DNA from: JAAYLN01 sp964592855
GTDB taxonomy: Bacteria; Verrucomicrobiota; Kiritimatiellia; RFP12; JAAYLN01
Assembly (NCBI GenBank): GCA_964592855.1
Contig: CAZQKI010000002.1
Span: forward strand, 12,594 to 76,593
Length of the DNA: 64,000 nt
Direction of reading: 5' to 3'
Shown: positions 25,308 through 35,185 of the stretch, piece after piece
Numbering within the stretch: position 1 is the first letter of the stretch
Layout of the letters: each line of letters opens with the position of its first letter
Notes under the pieces: generated by a model
The model's database searches: none
Told to the model about the DNA's origin: nothing
Seen by the model: only the letters and a program-made list of their open reading frames with translations
Position numbers and translations under genes: made by a program

Positions 25308-26891
25308 ATGTTGGGATGGTTGATTAAAAAGCCGACGGAAAAGCGCGAGATCGTCGTGAATGCGGAGAAGCTCGAGACGCGTGTGGCCGTGGTGGAACAC
25401 GGCCGCGTCGAGGAGTTTCAGGTCGAGCATCCGATGGAGGATCGGCTCGTGGGGAGCATCTTCAAGGGACGCATTCAGAACCTGGAACATGACCTGCAGG
25501 CCGCCTTTGTCGATATCGGGCTGAAAAAGAACGCCTTTCTGCACTATTGGGATATGTTCCCGGATGATGAAAGCCGCCTGGAAGACGACGATGAGAATGT
25601 GCAGCGCGTCTCGCGCCGCAAGCGCTTCACCAACGAGCAGATCACCAAGCGTTTTCCGCCCGGCTCCGAAATCATCGTGCAGGTGACCAAAAGCCCGATC
25701 GGAACCAAGGGGCCGCGCGTGAGCGCGAGCCTCAGCGTTCCCGGCCGCTATCTGGTGATGATGCCGGGCTGCCGGCTGCGCGGCGTTTCGCGCAAGATCG
25801 GCGATGCCAAGGAACGCCTGCGTCTGAAGAAGATTCTGGACCGGCTCCCCTTGCCGCAGGATATCGGACTGATTGTCCGCACGATCGGGGCGGGGGCCTC
25901 CAAGCGCGCCTTCATCCGCGATCTCCGCGGGTTGCTCTCGATCTGGCAGGATCTGCAGGCCAACATCCGCGACAAGGCCGCGCCCAGCTGCGTCTACCAG
26001 GAGCCCGACCTCATCGAGCGCGTTGTGCGCGACTGGCTGACCGAGGACATCGACCGCGTGGTCATCGACCAGAAGGATTCCTTCGAGCGGATCCGCTCCG
26101 TGGCGGCGCGGATTTCGCGCCACTCGCGCAACCTGATCCAGCTCTACGACGGCCAGCTGCCGATCTTCGACAATCGCGGGATCGAGCGCCAGCTCGACGA
26201 GGCCTTCCGCCGCAAGGTCAACCTGAAGTGCGGCGGGTATCTCGTGATCGACGAGACGGAGGCGATGATTGCAATCGACGTGAACACGGGGCGTCACAAG
26301 GGTAAGGGTTCGCAGGAGGATGCCATCCTCGAGGTCAACCTGGATGCGGTCGAGGAGGTTGCGCGCCAGCTGCGCTTGCGCAATGTCGGGGGACTCGTGG
26401 TGCTGGACTTGATCGACATGAAGTCGCGCAAGCATCAGGCCGCGGTCTACAAGGCCATGAAGACGGCGGTGAAGCGTGACAAGGCGCGCACCAACGTCCT
26501 GCCGATCTCCGAGCTGGGCTTGATGGAGATGACCCGCCAACGGCAGGAGGAGAGCCTGCTTTCGCAGACCTTCGAGGACTGCCCCTACTGCCACGGACAC
26601 GGCGTGATCAAGTCGGCCCTCTCGCTGAGCGTCAACATTCAGCGTCAGATCGCAGGCGTCATGCGCAAATGCCGTCTCGACGGCAGGGAAATCGACCTGC
26701 AGATCCTGGTGGCGCCGACGGTTCTGGACCGGCTGCGCCGCGAGGACGAGGAGATGCTGGTGGAATTGCAGCAGCAGTACAAGGGGCATCTCAGCTTCAA
26801 ATCCGAGCCGCTCCGCCACCCCGAATCCTTTGCCATTCTGGAAACGACTGGCAAAGTCCTCTATTCCGTTGGCGACAATAAAAGTGCATAA
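25308..26891 (+). CDS. rng: Ribonuclease G/E family endoribonuclease
   Basis: 527 aa, the length of RNase G rather than RNase E (no long C-terminal scaffold). S1-like region at about 30-130 (GSIFKGRIQNLEHDLQAAFVDIG), catalytic DNase I-like region with AIDVNTGRHKGKG and DLIDMKSRKHQ containing the metal-binding Asp residues, then a Zn-link CPYCHGHG. It cleaves single-stranded A/U-rich RNA and matures 16S rRNA. RNase G commonly sits beside mre genes, as here. The next gene follows after 68 nt. Confidence 0.95.
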   Translation: MLGWLIKKPTEKREIVVNAEKLETRVAVVEHGRVEEFQVEHPMEDRLVGSIFKGRIQNLEHDLQAAFVDIGLKKNAFLHYWDMFPDDESRLEDDDENVQRVSRRKRFTNEQITKRFPPGSEIIVQVTKSPIGTKGPRVSASLSVPGRYLVMMPGCRLRGVSRKIGDAKERLRLKKILDRLPLPQDIGLIVRTIGAGASKRAFIRDLRGLLSIWQDLQANIRDKAAPSCVYQEPDLIERVVRDWLTEDIDRVVIDQKDSFERIRSVAARISRHSRNLIQLYDGQLPIFDNRGIERQLDEAFRRKVNLKCGGYLVIDETEAMIAIDVNTGRHKGKGSQEDAILEVNLDAVEEVARQLRLRNVGGLVVLDLIDMKSRKHQAAVYKAMKTAVKRDKARTNVLPISELGLMEMTRQRQEESLLSQTFEDCPYCHGHGVIKSALSLSVNIQRQIAGVMRKCRLDGREIDLQILVAPTVLDRLRREDEEMLVELQQQYKGHLSFKSEPLRHPESFAILETTGKVLYSVGDNKSA

Positions 26892-26959
26892 TGGTTGACA
26901 ACTGCGGCAATCCCCCCGGAGGCGCCGGCCAGCGGCGCCTCCTCGAAAAGGATGTGAAC

Positions 26960-29182
26960 ATGATTTTACCGAGACTGTTTTCCGGCCCGCTGCGCGTGGC
27001 CGCGTTGTTGCTGTTAGCCTTGTCGGCCGGAGCCGTGGATGTCATGCCCTCACGGGATGAGATGCAGGCGCCGATCGACATCGAGGCGGATTCGTTTTCG
27101 GCGGAGATGGACGGATGGGTCGACGCCGCCGGCAACGTCCGGGTCCGTCAAGGCGATACGCAAGTCACCGCGGATCGGATCCGCGTGAACCGGACCACGG
27201 GCGAGATCAAAGCCGACGGGCATGTGATCCTGATCCGCCGGGGGCAGGTCGCCACGCGGACGGAGCGCCTGGTCTACAACTACAAGAGCGGCGAAGGACT
27301 GACGCCCTCGGTCGACATGCAGGTCGGCGCCTTCCGCGTGATCGCCAAGGATGCGGTCCGGAAGCCCGACGCCACCTTCAGCCTGCGCAATACCGTTGTG
27401 ACCACCTGCACCAATGCGCTGGGGTCGCTCCATTACCACGTGCGTGGCAGGTCGGCCTCCATGCGCCCGAACGAGTATGTGGCCGTTTCCGGCGTCGTCC
27501 CCTATTTCATGGGGGTTCCCTTCTTCTATTTCCCCTATTGGCGCCGTGAACTGGACGAGCATTACGGGTGGCGCTTCGAACCCGGCTATGAATCCGACTG
27601 GGGCGCCTTTCTGCTCGCCACCTACAAGTTCAAGCTGATCGATTTCGGGGGCAAGTTCAAGGATAGCCTCGATTCGCGCTCGCATTTCGACTACCGCACC
27701 GAACGCGGCGGCGCGATCGGACAGGATGTCCTCTGGCACTTTGGCGAGCCGGAGGCGGGTCACAAGGGTTTTGTGTCGGCCTACTTCCTGGCCGATGACA
27801 AGCCGATGGACGCCAACTGGGATCGCGATCCGACCCGCGACATCGTCGAGGATTCGCGGTACCGGTTGACCTTCCGGCATGATTCGCACCTGTCCGACCG
27901 TGATTTCCTGACCTTGCGCACGAGCTATTTGAGTGACAGCTATCTGCTGGAGGATTTCTACGAGGACGAGTACCGCGACCTCCGCCAGCCGGAGTCCTAT
28001 GCCGCCTATACGCACACCGGAAACGGCTATTCGTTCGGACTGGGCGCCTATCAGCGCATCAACGATTTCTTCGAATCCGTGAACCGCCTCCCCGAAGCGT
28101 GGCTCGATGTTCTCCGCACCGATATCGCCGGGTCGCGCTTCTACTACGAAAGTCAGACCCGCGGCGGAGCGTTGAAGCGGGAGTTTGCCGACTATGGCCT
28201 GCCGACGAACACCGTGGCCGAGGCGTATGACACCGTGCGGCTCGATTCGCGCCATGCGATCTACATGCCCAACACCCTCTTTGGCTTTCTGAGCGTGGTG
28301 CCGCGCGCCGCCTACCGGGGGACCTACTATGGCGACACGTTCAAGGACCTGAGCGACGAGCCCAGCTCATCAACCAATGCGCCCGCGACAAGCCTCCTGA
28401 TCGAGGATGGGGCGGCTCTGCGAAATCTCTTCGAGCTTGGACTCGAGAGCTCCTTCAAGGCCTACGGCATCTATCAGGACGAGGCCGGCCGCATCCGCCA
28501 CATCGTCGAGCCGTACATGAACTACACGTTCGTGCCGGAGCCCAACCTGCGGCCCTTGCAGCTCCTGCAGTTCGACGACGTCGATGAACTGGACAAGGAA
28601 CACAACGTCCGCTTCGGCATGCGCCATCAGATCCAGCGCCGGATCGGCCCCGCGATCCGCGTCCTGCTGGATGCCGACCTCTACGGCATCTATGACATCG
28701 AGGACGCCAACGACGAGTCGAAATTCCGCCTGGTCGGTTTGGAGAGCCGCTTCCGACCGACTGACGGCATTCGCTTCCAGTTGGATGGAACCTACGACGT
28801 GGAGGCGTCCGAGATCAATGAAATCAACGCCTGGGTCACCCTCTGGAACCATGAATTGTGGGAGGCGTCCGGTGCCGTCTTCTATCGCCCCGACGCCAGC
28901 GTGCTGTTCGCCGGAAACCTGACCTATGCGCTCACCGAGCGCTGGACGGTCAACATCTACTCGCGCTACGAGGCCGAGACCTCGCGGCTCGAAGAGCAGT
29001 CGGGCTACCTCCAGTACAATCTCGACTGCATCTCCCTCCGGCTGCGCGGCAGCGTCTTTCCCGGCTTCACCCGCGACGACGGCTCGGAGCTGGAGACCAA
29101 GTACAAGATCGCTTTCTACGCTTGGTTGCGCGCCTACCCCTCGGCTCCGAAGGAACGCATGCGTGGCCATCGTGACATCTAG
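26960..29182 (+). CDS. lptD: LPS assembly protein LptD (OstA)
   Basis: 740 aa. Signal peptide (VAALLLLALSAGAVDV), then an OstA/LptA-like beta-jellyroll at about 35-130 (IDIEADSFSAE, then QVTADRIRVNRTTGEIKADG), then a long beta-barrel domain of amphipathic strands. A VPYFMGVPFFYFPYWRR segment at about 190 matches the conserved VPVFYFPYW of LptD. It carries lipopolysaccharide to the outer leaflet. The ATG at 26960 is chosen because aaagga is 7 nt upstream and a signal peptide follows. Presence implies a true outer membrane with LPS or a similar glycolipid. Confidence 0.85.
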   Translation: MILPRLFSGPLRVAALLLLALSAGAVDVMPSRDEMQAPIDIEADSFSAEMDGWVDAAGNVRVRQGDTQVTADRIRVNRTTGEIKADGHVILIRRGQVATRTERLVYNYKSGEGLTPSVDMQVGAFRVIAKDAVRKPDATFSLRNTVVTTCTNALGSLHYHVRGRSASMRPNEYVAVSGVVPYFMGVPFFYFPYWRRELDEHYGWRFEPGYESDWGAFLLATYKFKLIDFGGKFKDSLDSRSHFDYRTERGGAIGQDVLWHFGEPEAGHKGFVSAYFLADDKPMDANWDRDPTRDIVEDSRYRLTFRHDSHLSDRDFLTLRTSYLSDSYLLEDFYEDEYRDLRQPESYAAYTHTGNGYSFGLGAYQRINDFFESVNRLPEAWLDVLRTDIAGSRFYYESQTRGGALKREFADYGLPTNTVAEAYDTVRLDSRHAIYMPNTLFGFLSVVPRAAYRGTYYGDTFKDLSDEPSSSTNAPATSLLIEDGAALRNLFELGLESSFKAYGIYQDEAGRIRHIVEPYMNYTFVPEPNLRPLQLLQFDDVDELDKEHNVRFGMRHQIQRRIGPAIRVLLDADLYGIYDIEDANDESKFRLVGLESRFRPTDGIRFQLDGTYDVEASEINEINAWVTLWNHELWEASGAVFYRPDASVLFAGNLTYALTERWTVNIYSRYEAETSRLEEQSGYLQYNLDCISLRLRGSVFPGFTRDDGSELETKYKIAFYAWLRAYPSAPKERMRGHRDI

Positions 29183-29207
29183 GCTTCCAGGCAGAAGGGC
29201 GGCAGGC

Positions 29208-29666
29208 ATGAAGCGTTCCGGCGCGTTGGAAATACATGGAGCCCGACAGGGGTTTTCGCTGGTTGAGCTGCTGGTGGCGGTCTCGATCATGCTGATCCTC
29301 GCGGGCGCCGTGGCCGTCAACCTGCTGCATGAGCCGGGCAAGGCGCGCCAGGCCCGCGCCAAGAGCGATCTCGCCACCTTCAAGACCGCCCTGCGGCTCT
29401 ACCTGGACGACAACTCCACCCTGCCTTCGCAACGGCAGGGGCTGCCGGCGCTCGTCCAGCGCCCAACGACCCCGCCCGTTCCCCTGAACTGGCGGCCGGG
29501 CGGATACCTCGACCGCATCTCCTTGCCGCGCGACCCGTGGAACAACGATTACCTCTACTTCGTTCCCGGCCGCCAGCAGGAGCCGTTCGAAATCGTCTGC
29601 TATGGCGCCGATGGCCAGCAGGGGGGCGAGGGTGTGAATGTGGACCTCTCCAGTTCGTCGTTGTAG
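29208..29666 (+). CDS. Type II secretion major pseudopilin (GspG-like)
   Basis: 152 aa. Leader of about 14 residues ending QG, then FSLVELLVAVSIMLILAG: Glu at +5 and the hydrophobic helix. The C-terminal domain has GspG hallmarks: LPSQRQGLPALVQRP, PRDPWNNDYLYFVPG and YGADGQQGGEG, the last resembling the calcium-binding loop of GspG. It is isolated from the secretin locus at 6-14 kb, but the two may serve one machine. 3 nt before the methyltransferase gene. Confidence 0.88.
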   Translation: MKRSGALEIHGARQGFSLVELLVAVSIMLILAGAVAVNLLHEPGKARQARAKSDLATFKTALRLYLDDNSTLPSQRQGLPALVQRPTTPPVPLNWRPGGYLDRISLPRDPWNNDYLYFVPGRQQEPFEIVCYGADGQQGGEGVNVDLSSSSL

Positions 29667-29669
29667 ATC

Positions 29670-30491
29670 ATGCAGGCGCCACTGAAAGAAGCTCGCGCGT
29701 GGCAACTGGCCTTGAAGCGCCTGCTCGCCATCGAAGCGGCCTGGGACGATTCCGCAGCCCGGCAGCGGGAGCTGCTGGCCTGCCGGCAGTGGCTGGCGGA
29801 ACAGGTGCAGATCCCACGGCTCTGTCAACTGGCCGCCCTGCTGAATCCCGATGCCGACCGCGCCCGGTTCGCCCATGTGCTCGTCCCGGTGGAACGGGAA
29901 GTGGCGCGCCGACGCATCACGGATGTGCAGATTCTCGATCGGGATGTCCCGGCGTCCGCGTCGGCGGCGGCGTGCATGCCCGTGACGGTGGTGCTGGATT
30001 CCCTCCGGTCCGCATTCAACACGGGCGGCATTTTTCGGACGGCCGAGTGCTTCGGCGCCGCAGCGCTCTGGCTGTGCGGCTACACGGCCGCTCCGAACCA
30101 TCCGCATGTCGCCGAAGCGGCCTTGGGCGCCGCCCAGCTGGTTCCCTGGCGCGCCTTTGCGCGCGCCGGCGATGCCGTTGCCGAACTGCGCCGGACGGGC
30201 GTCACGGTCATTGCCCTGGAAACCGTTGCCGACGCACCCGGCATCGAGGCGTTTGACTGGCCCTTTCCCTGCGCCCTCCTGCTGGGGAACGAACGCTTCG
30301 GACTGGATCCCGATATCATCCGCCAGTCGGACGCCTGTGTGCGCATCGCGGTCTACGGGCGGAAGAACTCGCTCAACGTCGTGAGCGCGGCGGCGATCGC
30401 CTTGCACGGCGCGCGGCGCGCCTGGCAGGCTGCCAATCCCCCTGCGCCCCCGATTCCCGGTGATGGTCAAGAAGGAAGGAAGCTCCCATGA
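29670..30491 (+). CDS. SpoU/TrmH family RNA 2'-O-methyltransferase
   Basis: 273 aa. The trefoil-knot SPOUT motifs are at the C-terminal half: NTGGIFRTAECFGA (motif 1), LLLGNERFGL (motif 2) and GRKNSLNVVSAAAIAL (motif 3, with the catalytic-region Asn-Ser). Residues 1-100 form a helical extension of unknown role. It transfers methyl from AdoMet to a tRNA or rRNA ribose; target unknown. Start is 3 nt after the pseudopilin stop and its stop overlaps the UGDH start (ATGA). Confidence 0.88.
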   Translation: MQAPLKEARAWQLALKRLLAIEAAWDDSAARQRELLACRQWLAEQVQIPRLCQLAALLNPDADRARFAHVLVPVEREVARRRITDVQILDRDVPASASAAACMPVTVVLDSLRSAFNTGGIFRTAECFGAAALWLCGYTAAPNHPHVAEAALGAAQLVPWRAFARAGDAVAELRRTGVTVIALETVADAPGIEAFDWPFPCALLLGNERFGLDPDIIRQSDACVRIAVYGRKNSLNVVSAAAIALHGARRAWQAANPPAPPIPGDGQEGRKLP

Positions 30492-31858
30492 AATCGAACA
30501 TTCTCTGCATCGGAGCCGGCTATGTCGGCGGCCCCACGATGGCCATGCTGGCGGACAAGTGTCCGGATCGCAAAGTCACCGTTGTCGATATCAATGCCGA
30601 CCGCATCGCGGCCTGGAATTCAGATCATCTGCCCATCTACGAACCCGGCCTGACCGAGGTCGTCAAGGCCTGCCGCAACCGCAATCTCTTCTTCTCCACC
30701 GACGTCGAGCGCGGTATCCGGGAATGCGACATCATCTTCGTCAGCGTGAACACGCCGACCAAGACCTTTGGCCAGGGGGCCGGCCACGCCGCCGACCTGC
30801 AGTACTGGGAGCAGACGGCCCGCCAGATCAAGCGCTGCGCCACACGCGACAAGATCGTGGTGGAGAAGAGCACGCTGCCGGTTCGCACGGCGGCGGCCAT
30901 GATGCGCATTCTCCGTGCGGGGGATACGGACGTCCATTTCGAGGTCCTCTCCAACCCCGAATTCCTGGCCGAGGGCACGGCGATCGCCGACTTGAACAAT
31001 CCCGACCGCGTGCTGATCGGCGGCAACGACACGCCCGCCGGACGTGACGCGGTCGCCGAACTCGTTTCGCTCTATGCCGCCTGGGTTCCCCGCGAACGGA
31101 TCTTGACGACGAATGTCTGGTCGAGCGAACTGTCCAAGCTGGCCGCCAATGCCTTCCTGGCGCAGCGCGTCAGTTCCATCAATGCCATCAGCGAAATCTG
31201 CGAGGCGACCGAGGCGGATGTCACCGAAGTGTCGCGCGCGGTCGGCATGGACTCGCGCATCGGCGGCAAGTTTCTGAAGGCGGGCGTCGGCTTTGGCGGG
31301 TCCTGCTTCAAAAAGGACATCCTGAACCTCGTCTACCTGTGCGAGAGCTATGGATTGAACGCGGCCGCCGATTATTGGCGTCAGGTTGTCGATTTCAACA
31401 ACCATCAGCAGGAGCGCTTTGTGACCCGGATGCTCAAGGCCATGTTCAATACGGTCTCGGGCAAGCGCATCGCCCTGTTCGGCTTTGCCTTCAAGGCCGA
31501 TACGGGGGATACGCGCGAGTCGCCCGCCATCCGGATCGCCAAACTCCTTGTGGAAGAGCGCGCCGTGGTCGTGGTCAACGACCCCCAGGCCCTGGACAAC
31601 GCCAGACGGGATCTGGCGGCCTCCGCCGACTGCATCGTTTTCGAACCCGATCCCTACCGTGCCATCGAGGGGGCGGATGCGCTGGCCTTGCTGACGGATT
31701 GGCGCCTGTACCGCGAACTCGATTACGCGCGGATCTTCGCGTCCATGCGCAAGCCCGCCTTCATCTTCGACGGACGCAATTTTCTCGATCATGAAGCGCT
31801 GTTCGCGCTGGGGTTCAATGTCTTTGCCGTCGGCAAGAGCCCGAAAACAAGCATCTAG
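30488..31858 (+). CDS. ugd: UDP-glucose 6-dehydrogenase
   Basis: 456 aa. NAD-binding IGAGYVGGPTMAM at 8-20; catalytic Cys C273 in GVGFGGSCFKKD; the SNPEFLAEGTA substrate loop at 155-165. It makes UDP-glucuronate for polysaccharides in two NAD-dependent oxidations. The NTPTKTFGQGAGHAADL segment and the overall length are closer to the animal/plant-type UGDH than to the compact bacterial TuaD/Ugd form; this branch is also found in bacteria, so recent transfer is not shown. Translation is coupled to the methyltransferase. Confidence 0.94.
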   Translation: MKSNILCIGAGYVGGPTMAMLADKCPDRKVTVVDINADRIAAWNSDHLPIYEPGLTEVVKACRNRNLFFSTDVERGIRECDIIFVSVNTPTKTFGQGAGHAADLQYWEQTARQIKRCATRDKIVVEKSTLPVRTAAAMMRILRAGDTDVHFEVLSNPEFLAEGTAIADLNNPDRVLIGGNDTPAGRDAVAELVSLYAAWVPRERILTTNVWSSELSKLAANAFLAQRVSSINAISEICEATEADVTEVSRAVGMDSRIGGKFLKAGVGFGGSCFKKDILNLVYLCESYGLNAAADYWRQVVDFNNHQQERFVTRMLKAMFNTVSGKRIALFGFAFKADTGDTRESPAIRIAKLLVEERAVVVVNDPQALDNARRDLAASADCIVFEPDPYRAIEGADALALLTDWRLYRELDYARIFASMRKPAFIFDGRNFLDHEALFALGFNVFAVGKSPKTSI

Positions 31859-31893
31859 CGGTCGTCGCACGACCTTCACAAAGGAAGCCATCC

Positions 31894-34020
31894 ATGCCCC
31901 TTTCTTATCTGCACGATCTGGATCACCCGGTGCCGCACCGGCTGGCGCCGGCGACCGTGGCCCTGGCGCGCGTTTATCTGGAGACGGATGCCATCCGCGC
32001 CACGCTGGTCCAGGCCATCCTGGACGTGCCGCCGCGTGGCGAACGCTCCCTCCACGAGCACTACGCCGACAACGTCCGGCAGATCGCGGAACAGGCCCCG
32101 CTGCGGATCCGGTCCGACGAGCGGATCATTGGTGCCGCCACCTTTCTGGAGGCTCCCGGTCATGCCTGCCCCGGCGGCTTGTACGGCGGCACCAGCCATA
32201 CGACGCTCAACTTCGGCAAGGCCCTGCAACTGGGGCTTGCCGGGATTGAGGCGGAGATCCATGCCGTGCAGCACACCCGCCGACTCGATGCGGATGAGAC
32301 CGGTTACCTGAAGGGATCCCTGGGCTGCATCGCGGCCATGCGGATCTGGCGGGATCGCTATCTGCAGGCCCTTCCTGGCAGCGGGCCGCATGCCGAAGCC
32401 CTGCTCAAAATCCTGCAGCAGGTCCCCGAACAACCGGCGCGGCATTTTGCAGAGGCGGTCCAGTCGCTCTGGTTCTTCTTCGAATTTCAGCGCCTGTGCG
32501 GAAACTGGTCGGGGCTCGGACGGGTGGACGCCTTGCTCGGGCCGTATCTAGAAGCCGACCTGGCGGCGGGCGTCGTGACGCAGGATGAAGCCCGCGATTA
32601 TCTGGCCCATTTCTGGATCAAGGGGACCGAATGGAAGGGCGTCATGCAGGGCTCCGGCGACGCTCAGCACTATCAGAACGTCATCCTCGGCGGGATCGAT
32701 GCGACAGGGCGCGACATTTCAAATACGGTGACCGAACTCGTGCTGGATGTCGTCGAAGAACTTCACATCAGCGACTATCCCATCGCGGTACGTGTGAACG
32801 ATCAGACCACCGAGGCGATGTGGCGGCGGATCGCCGCGATTCAACGGCAGGGTGGGGGAATCGTTTCGATCTACAACGAGCCCATCGTCCTGGAGGCGCT
32901 GCAGCGCTTCGGCTACCCCGCCGACGAGGCGGCCGGCTTCACCAACGACGGCTGCTGGGAGGTCATCATCCCCGGCAAGACGGCCTTCACCTACTGGCCC
33001 TTCGATGCGCTGCAGATCCTGCAGCGGACGCTGGGGCTGGTCCCCGGTCAGCCCCCGGGGAACCCCGCGACGTTTGAGACGCTGTATGACGATTTCAAGC
33101 TGGGACTGGGCGAGGTCATCGAGCAGCAGAACCGGCTGATCCCCGGCTATTTCCGCGATGAATTCCGGGAGTCGCGCTGCCGCAATGCCAAGGCCACCCC
33201 GCAGCCGACAACGCTCCTCTCGCTCCTGATGGACGACTGCATCCCGCGCGCCCGCAGCTACAACAACCGCGGGGCCAAATACGCGGTGGCGGCCGTCCAT
33301 GCCGGCGGGCTTCCCGATGTCGTCAACAGCCTGCTGGCGATCAAGCGTTTCGTCTACGACGAGCGCCGGCTCACGCTCGACGAATTGCGCGCCTGCCTCA
33401 TGAACGACTGGCAGGGGGCGGAGCCGTTGCGCCAGGAGATTGCAGCCTCGGGCATCGGGTATGGCAATGACGACGATGCCGCCGACGCGATGATGCAGCG
33501 GGTGTTCGACGACTATTGCGCCATCGTCGGCGAGTCCCGCGAGGTTGACGGCGTGCTGCGTCCGGCAGGCATCAGCACCTTCGGACGCGAACTGGCCTAC
33601 GCCCCCGGCCGGACCGCGACGGCGTTCGGCTTCCGCAAAGGCGTCATCCTCGCCCCCAACCTGGCGCCGACCCCGGGAACCGACCGTAACGGGCCGACGG
33701 CCGTGGTCAAGTCCTTCTGCAAGAACGATTTTCGCAAACTGCCGAACGGGTGTCCGCTCGACCTCAAATTTCATGCAGGTTCGGTCTCGGGCGAGCAGGG
33801 GCTCGAGGCGTTGGCGGCCTTGCTCAAGACCTTTGTCGCCTGCGGCGGCTACTATCTGCAAGTGGATGTCGCGGACGCCGCGATGCTCCGGGATGCGCAG
33901 CAGCACCCCGAGCGCTACCCCAATCTCTCCGTCCGCATTTCAGGCTGGTCCGCCCGCTTCACGACGCTGGCTGCCGACTGGCAGGAGATGGTCATCCGGC
34001 GCACGGAGCAGCGCTTCTAG
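31894..34020 (+). CDS. Glycyl radical enzyme of the pyruvate formate-lyase superfamily, unassigned function
   Basis: 708 aa, a little short for the family. Residues 250-300 match the barrel region (NVILGGIDATG). The thiyl Cys is C354 within DGCWE, with E356 in the C-x-E arrangement seen in GRE eliminases such as choline lyase and glycerol dehydratase. The radical Gly is G684 in VRISGWSARF, 25 residues from the end as expected. The consensus there is RVxGY; this protein has Trp. Likely an anaerobic dehydratase or C-X lyase; substrate unknown. No radical-SAM activase gene is in the window. ATG follows aaagga by 8 nt. Confidence 0.88.
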   Translation: MPLSYLHDLDHPVPHRLAPATVALARVYLETDAIRATLVQAILDVPPRGERSLHEHYADNVRQIAEQAPLRIRSDERIIGAATFLEAPGHACPGGLYGGTSHTTLNFGKALQLGLAGIEAEIHAVQHTRRLDADETGYLKGSLGCIAAMRIWRDRYLQALPGSGPHAEALLKILQQVPEQPARHFAEAVQSLWFFFEFQRLCGNWSGLGRVDALLGPYLEADLAAGVVTQDEARDYLAHFWIKGTEWKGVMQGSGDAQHYQNVILGGIDATGRDISNTVTELVLDVVEELHISDYPIAVRVNDQTTEAMWRRIAAIQRQGGGIVSIYNEPIVLEALQRFGYPADEAAGFTNDGCWEVIIPGKTAFTYWPFDALQILQRTLGLVPGQPPGNPATFETLYDDFKLGLGEVIEQQNRLIPGYFRDEFRESRCRNAKATPQPTTLLSLLMDDCIPRARSYNNRGAKYAVAAVHAGGLPDVVNSLLAIKRFVYDERRLTLDELRACLMNDWQGAEPLRQEIAASGIGYGNDDDAADAMMQRVFDDYCAIVGESREVDGVLRPAGISTFGRELAYAPGRTATAFGFRKGVILAPNLAPTPGTDRNGPTAVVKSFCKNDFRKLPNGCPLDLKFHAGSVSGEQGLEALAALLKTFVACGGYYLQVDVADAAMLRDAQQHPERYPNLSVRISGWSARFTTLAADWQEMVIRRTEQRF

Positions 34021-34034
34021 GCTCACGTCCGACA

Positions 34035-35156
34035 TCAGCGGATCTTGATCAGGATCACGAACAGCGCCGGGGTCAGGAAAGCCTGCACGAGGACAAAGCG
34101 CAGCAGCACCTCGGTATTCGACCAGTGCATGTTCTTCCGGCAGTGGTCGTGCAGCGGGAAACGGTAGCGGTGGAGGGCGCGGACCAGCACATGCTGCTGG
34201 GCGGCCGCCTCGGGGGTGAGTTTGCTGGGTGGCGTCGTGTCGAACCCGATCCACTTGAGGAACCGGAGCAGAGCCACCTTCAACATGCCGGTGCCGCCGT
34301 TGACCAGCACGACCGGTGCCACGACGATGACGAGAAAGGGGTTGCCTGCCACCAGTACGGCGATGCCCACGAGCAGGCCGAGCATGCGCGAGCCCGCATC
34401 ACCCATCAGGACACGGCTGGGTTCGGCATTGTGCCACAGATATCCCGCGAGGCCGCCGGCCACTGTGGCCGTGAGAATCGCCCAGCGCGCGCTGTCGGCA
34501 TAGTGCGGAATCAGCAGGTATCGCGCGATGGGTTGATAACCGACGACGCCGTAAAGCAGCGCCGCCAGCGAGAAGAGCGAAATCAGCGTGAGCGAACCGG
34601 CCAGACCATCCACGCCATCGCTGCAGTTCGTCGCGTTCATCGTGAACCAGAGCAGGGCGGCGGCGCCGGGAATGTAGAGCCAGGGGCTGACTGTCAGCGA
34701 GGTCTTGACGAAGGGCATCCAGAGCGTCATCGGTTCGCCTTGGCACAGGCAGAAGGCGGCGATGAGCGCCACCACGCCATCCAGCAGCCCCTTCTTGAGT
34801 TCGCCCCAGGGCCGCTTGCTGGAGTCGTCGAGATAGCCGCAATACATGGCGAGGTAGAGGCAGATGATAACGCCCCAGATACTGGGATTGGGCGGTACGA
34901 CGAGGAGGATCACCGGGAGGATCAGCAGGCTGATCCAATACCCCGCGCCCGTGGGTTTGCCTTCCGACCGGACGCCTCCGTCGGCGGCCAGCTTCTTCCC
35001 CTTGTCCCGGGGCAGGCGACACCACAGCCTGGGAAGTCGGCTCCAGACCAGCAGGCCGCTCAGCAGGGTGCCCATGGCAATCAACATCAAATGCGAATTG
35101 AGAAGCCGGAGGGGACCCCAGAGGTCGCCGAACCATTTGCCAATTAGAAAGAGCAT
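34035..35156 (-). CDS. MraY-like phospho-N-acetylmuramoyl-pentapeptide transferase
   Basis: 373 aa with about ten membrane helices. Conserved Asp motifs: GYLDDSSK, NATNCSDGVDGLAG and LMGDAGSRMLG. These bind Mg and UDP-sugar in the polyprenyl-phosphate transferase superfamily. The late segment, normally PLHHHFE followed by GWPE, reads FPLHDHCRK then HWSNTEVLLRF, so one catalytic-region His is Asp and the Phe-Glu is changed. It could be the cell's MraY with a lineage-specific loop, or a paralogue using another UDP-sugar. It is next to hisD rather than in a dcw cluster. Start ATG at 35156. Confidence 0.75.
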   Translation of the reverse strand: MLFLIGKWFGDLWGPLRLLNSHLMLIAMGTLLSGLLVWSRLPRLWCRLPRDKGKKLAADGGVRSEGKPTGAGYWISLLILPVILLVVPPNPSIWGVIICLYLAMYCGYLDDSSKRPWGELKKGLLDGVVALIAAFCLCQGEPMTLWMPFVKTSLTVSPWLYIPGAAALLWFTMNATNCSDGVDGLAGSLTLISLFSLAALLYGVVGYQPIARYLLIPHYADSARWAILTATVAGGLAGYLWHNAEPSRVLMGDAGSRMLGLLVGIAVLVAGNPFLVIVVAPVVLVNGGTGMLKVALLRFLKWIGFDTTPPSKLTPEAAAQQHVLVRALHRYRFPLHDHCRKNMHWSNTEVLLRFVLVQAFLTPALFVILIKIR

Positions 35157-35185
35157 GAGCGAAAATCCCTTCAAGTGTGAAAACG

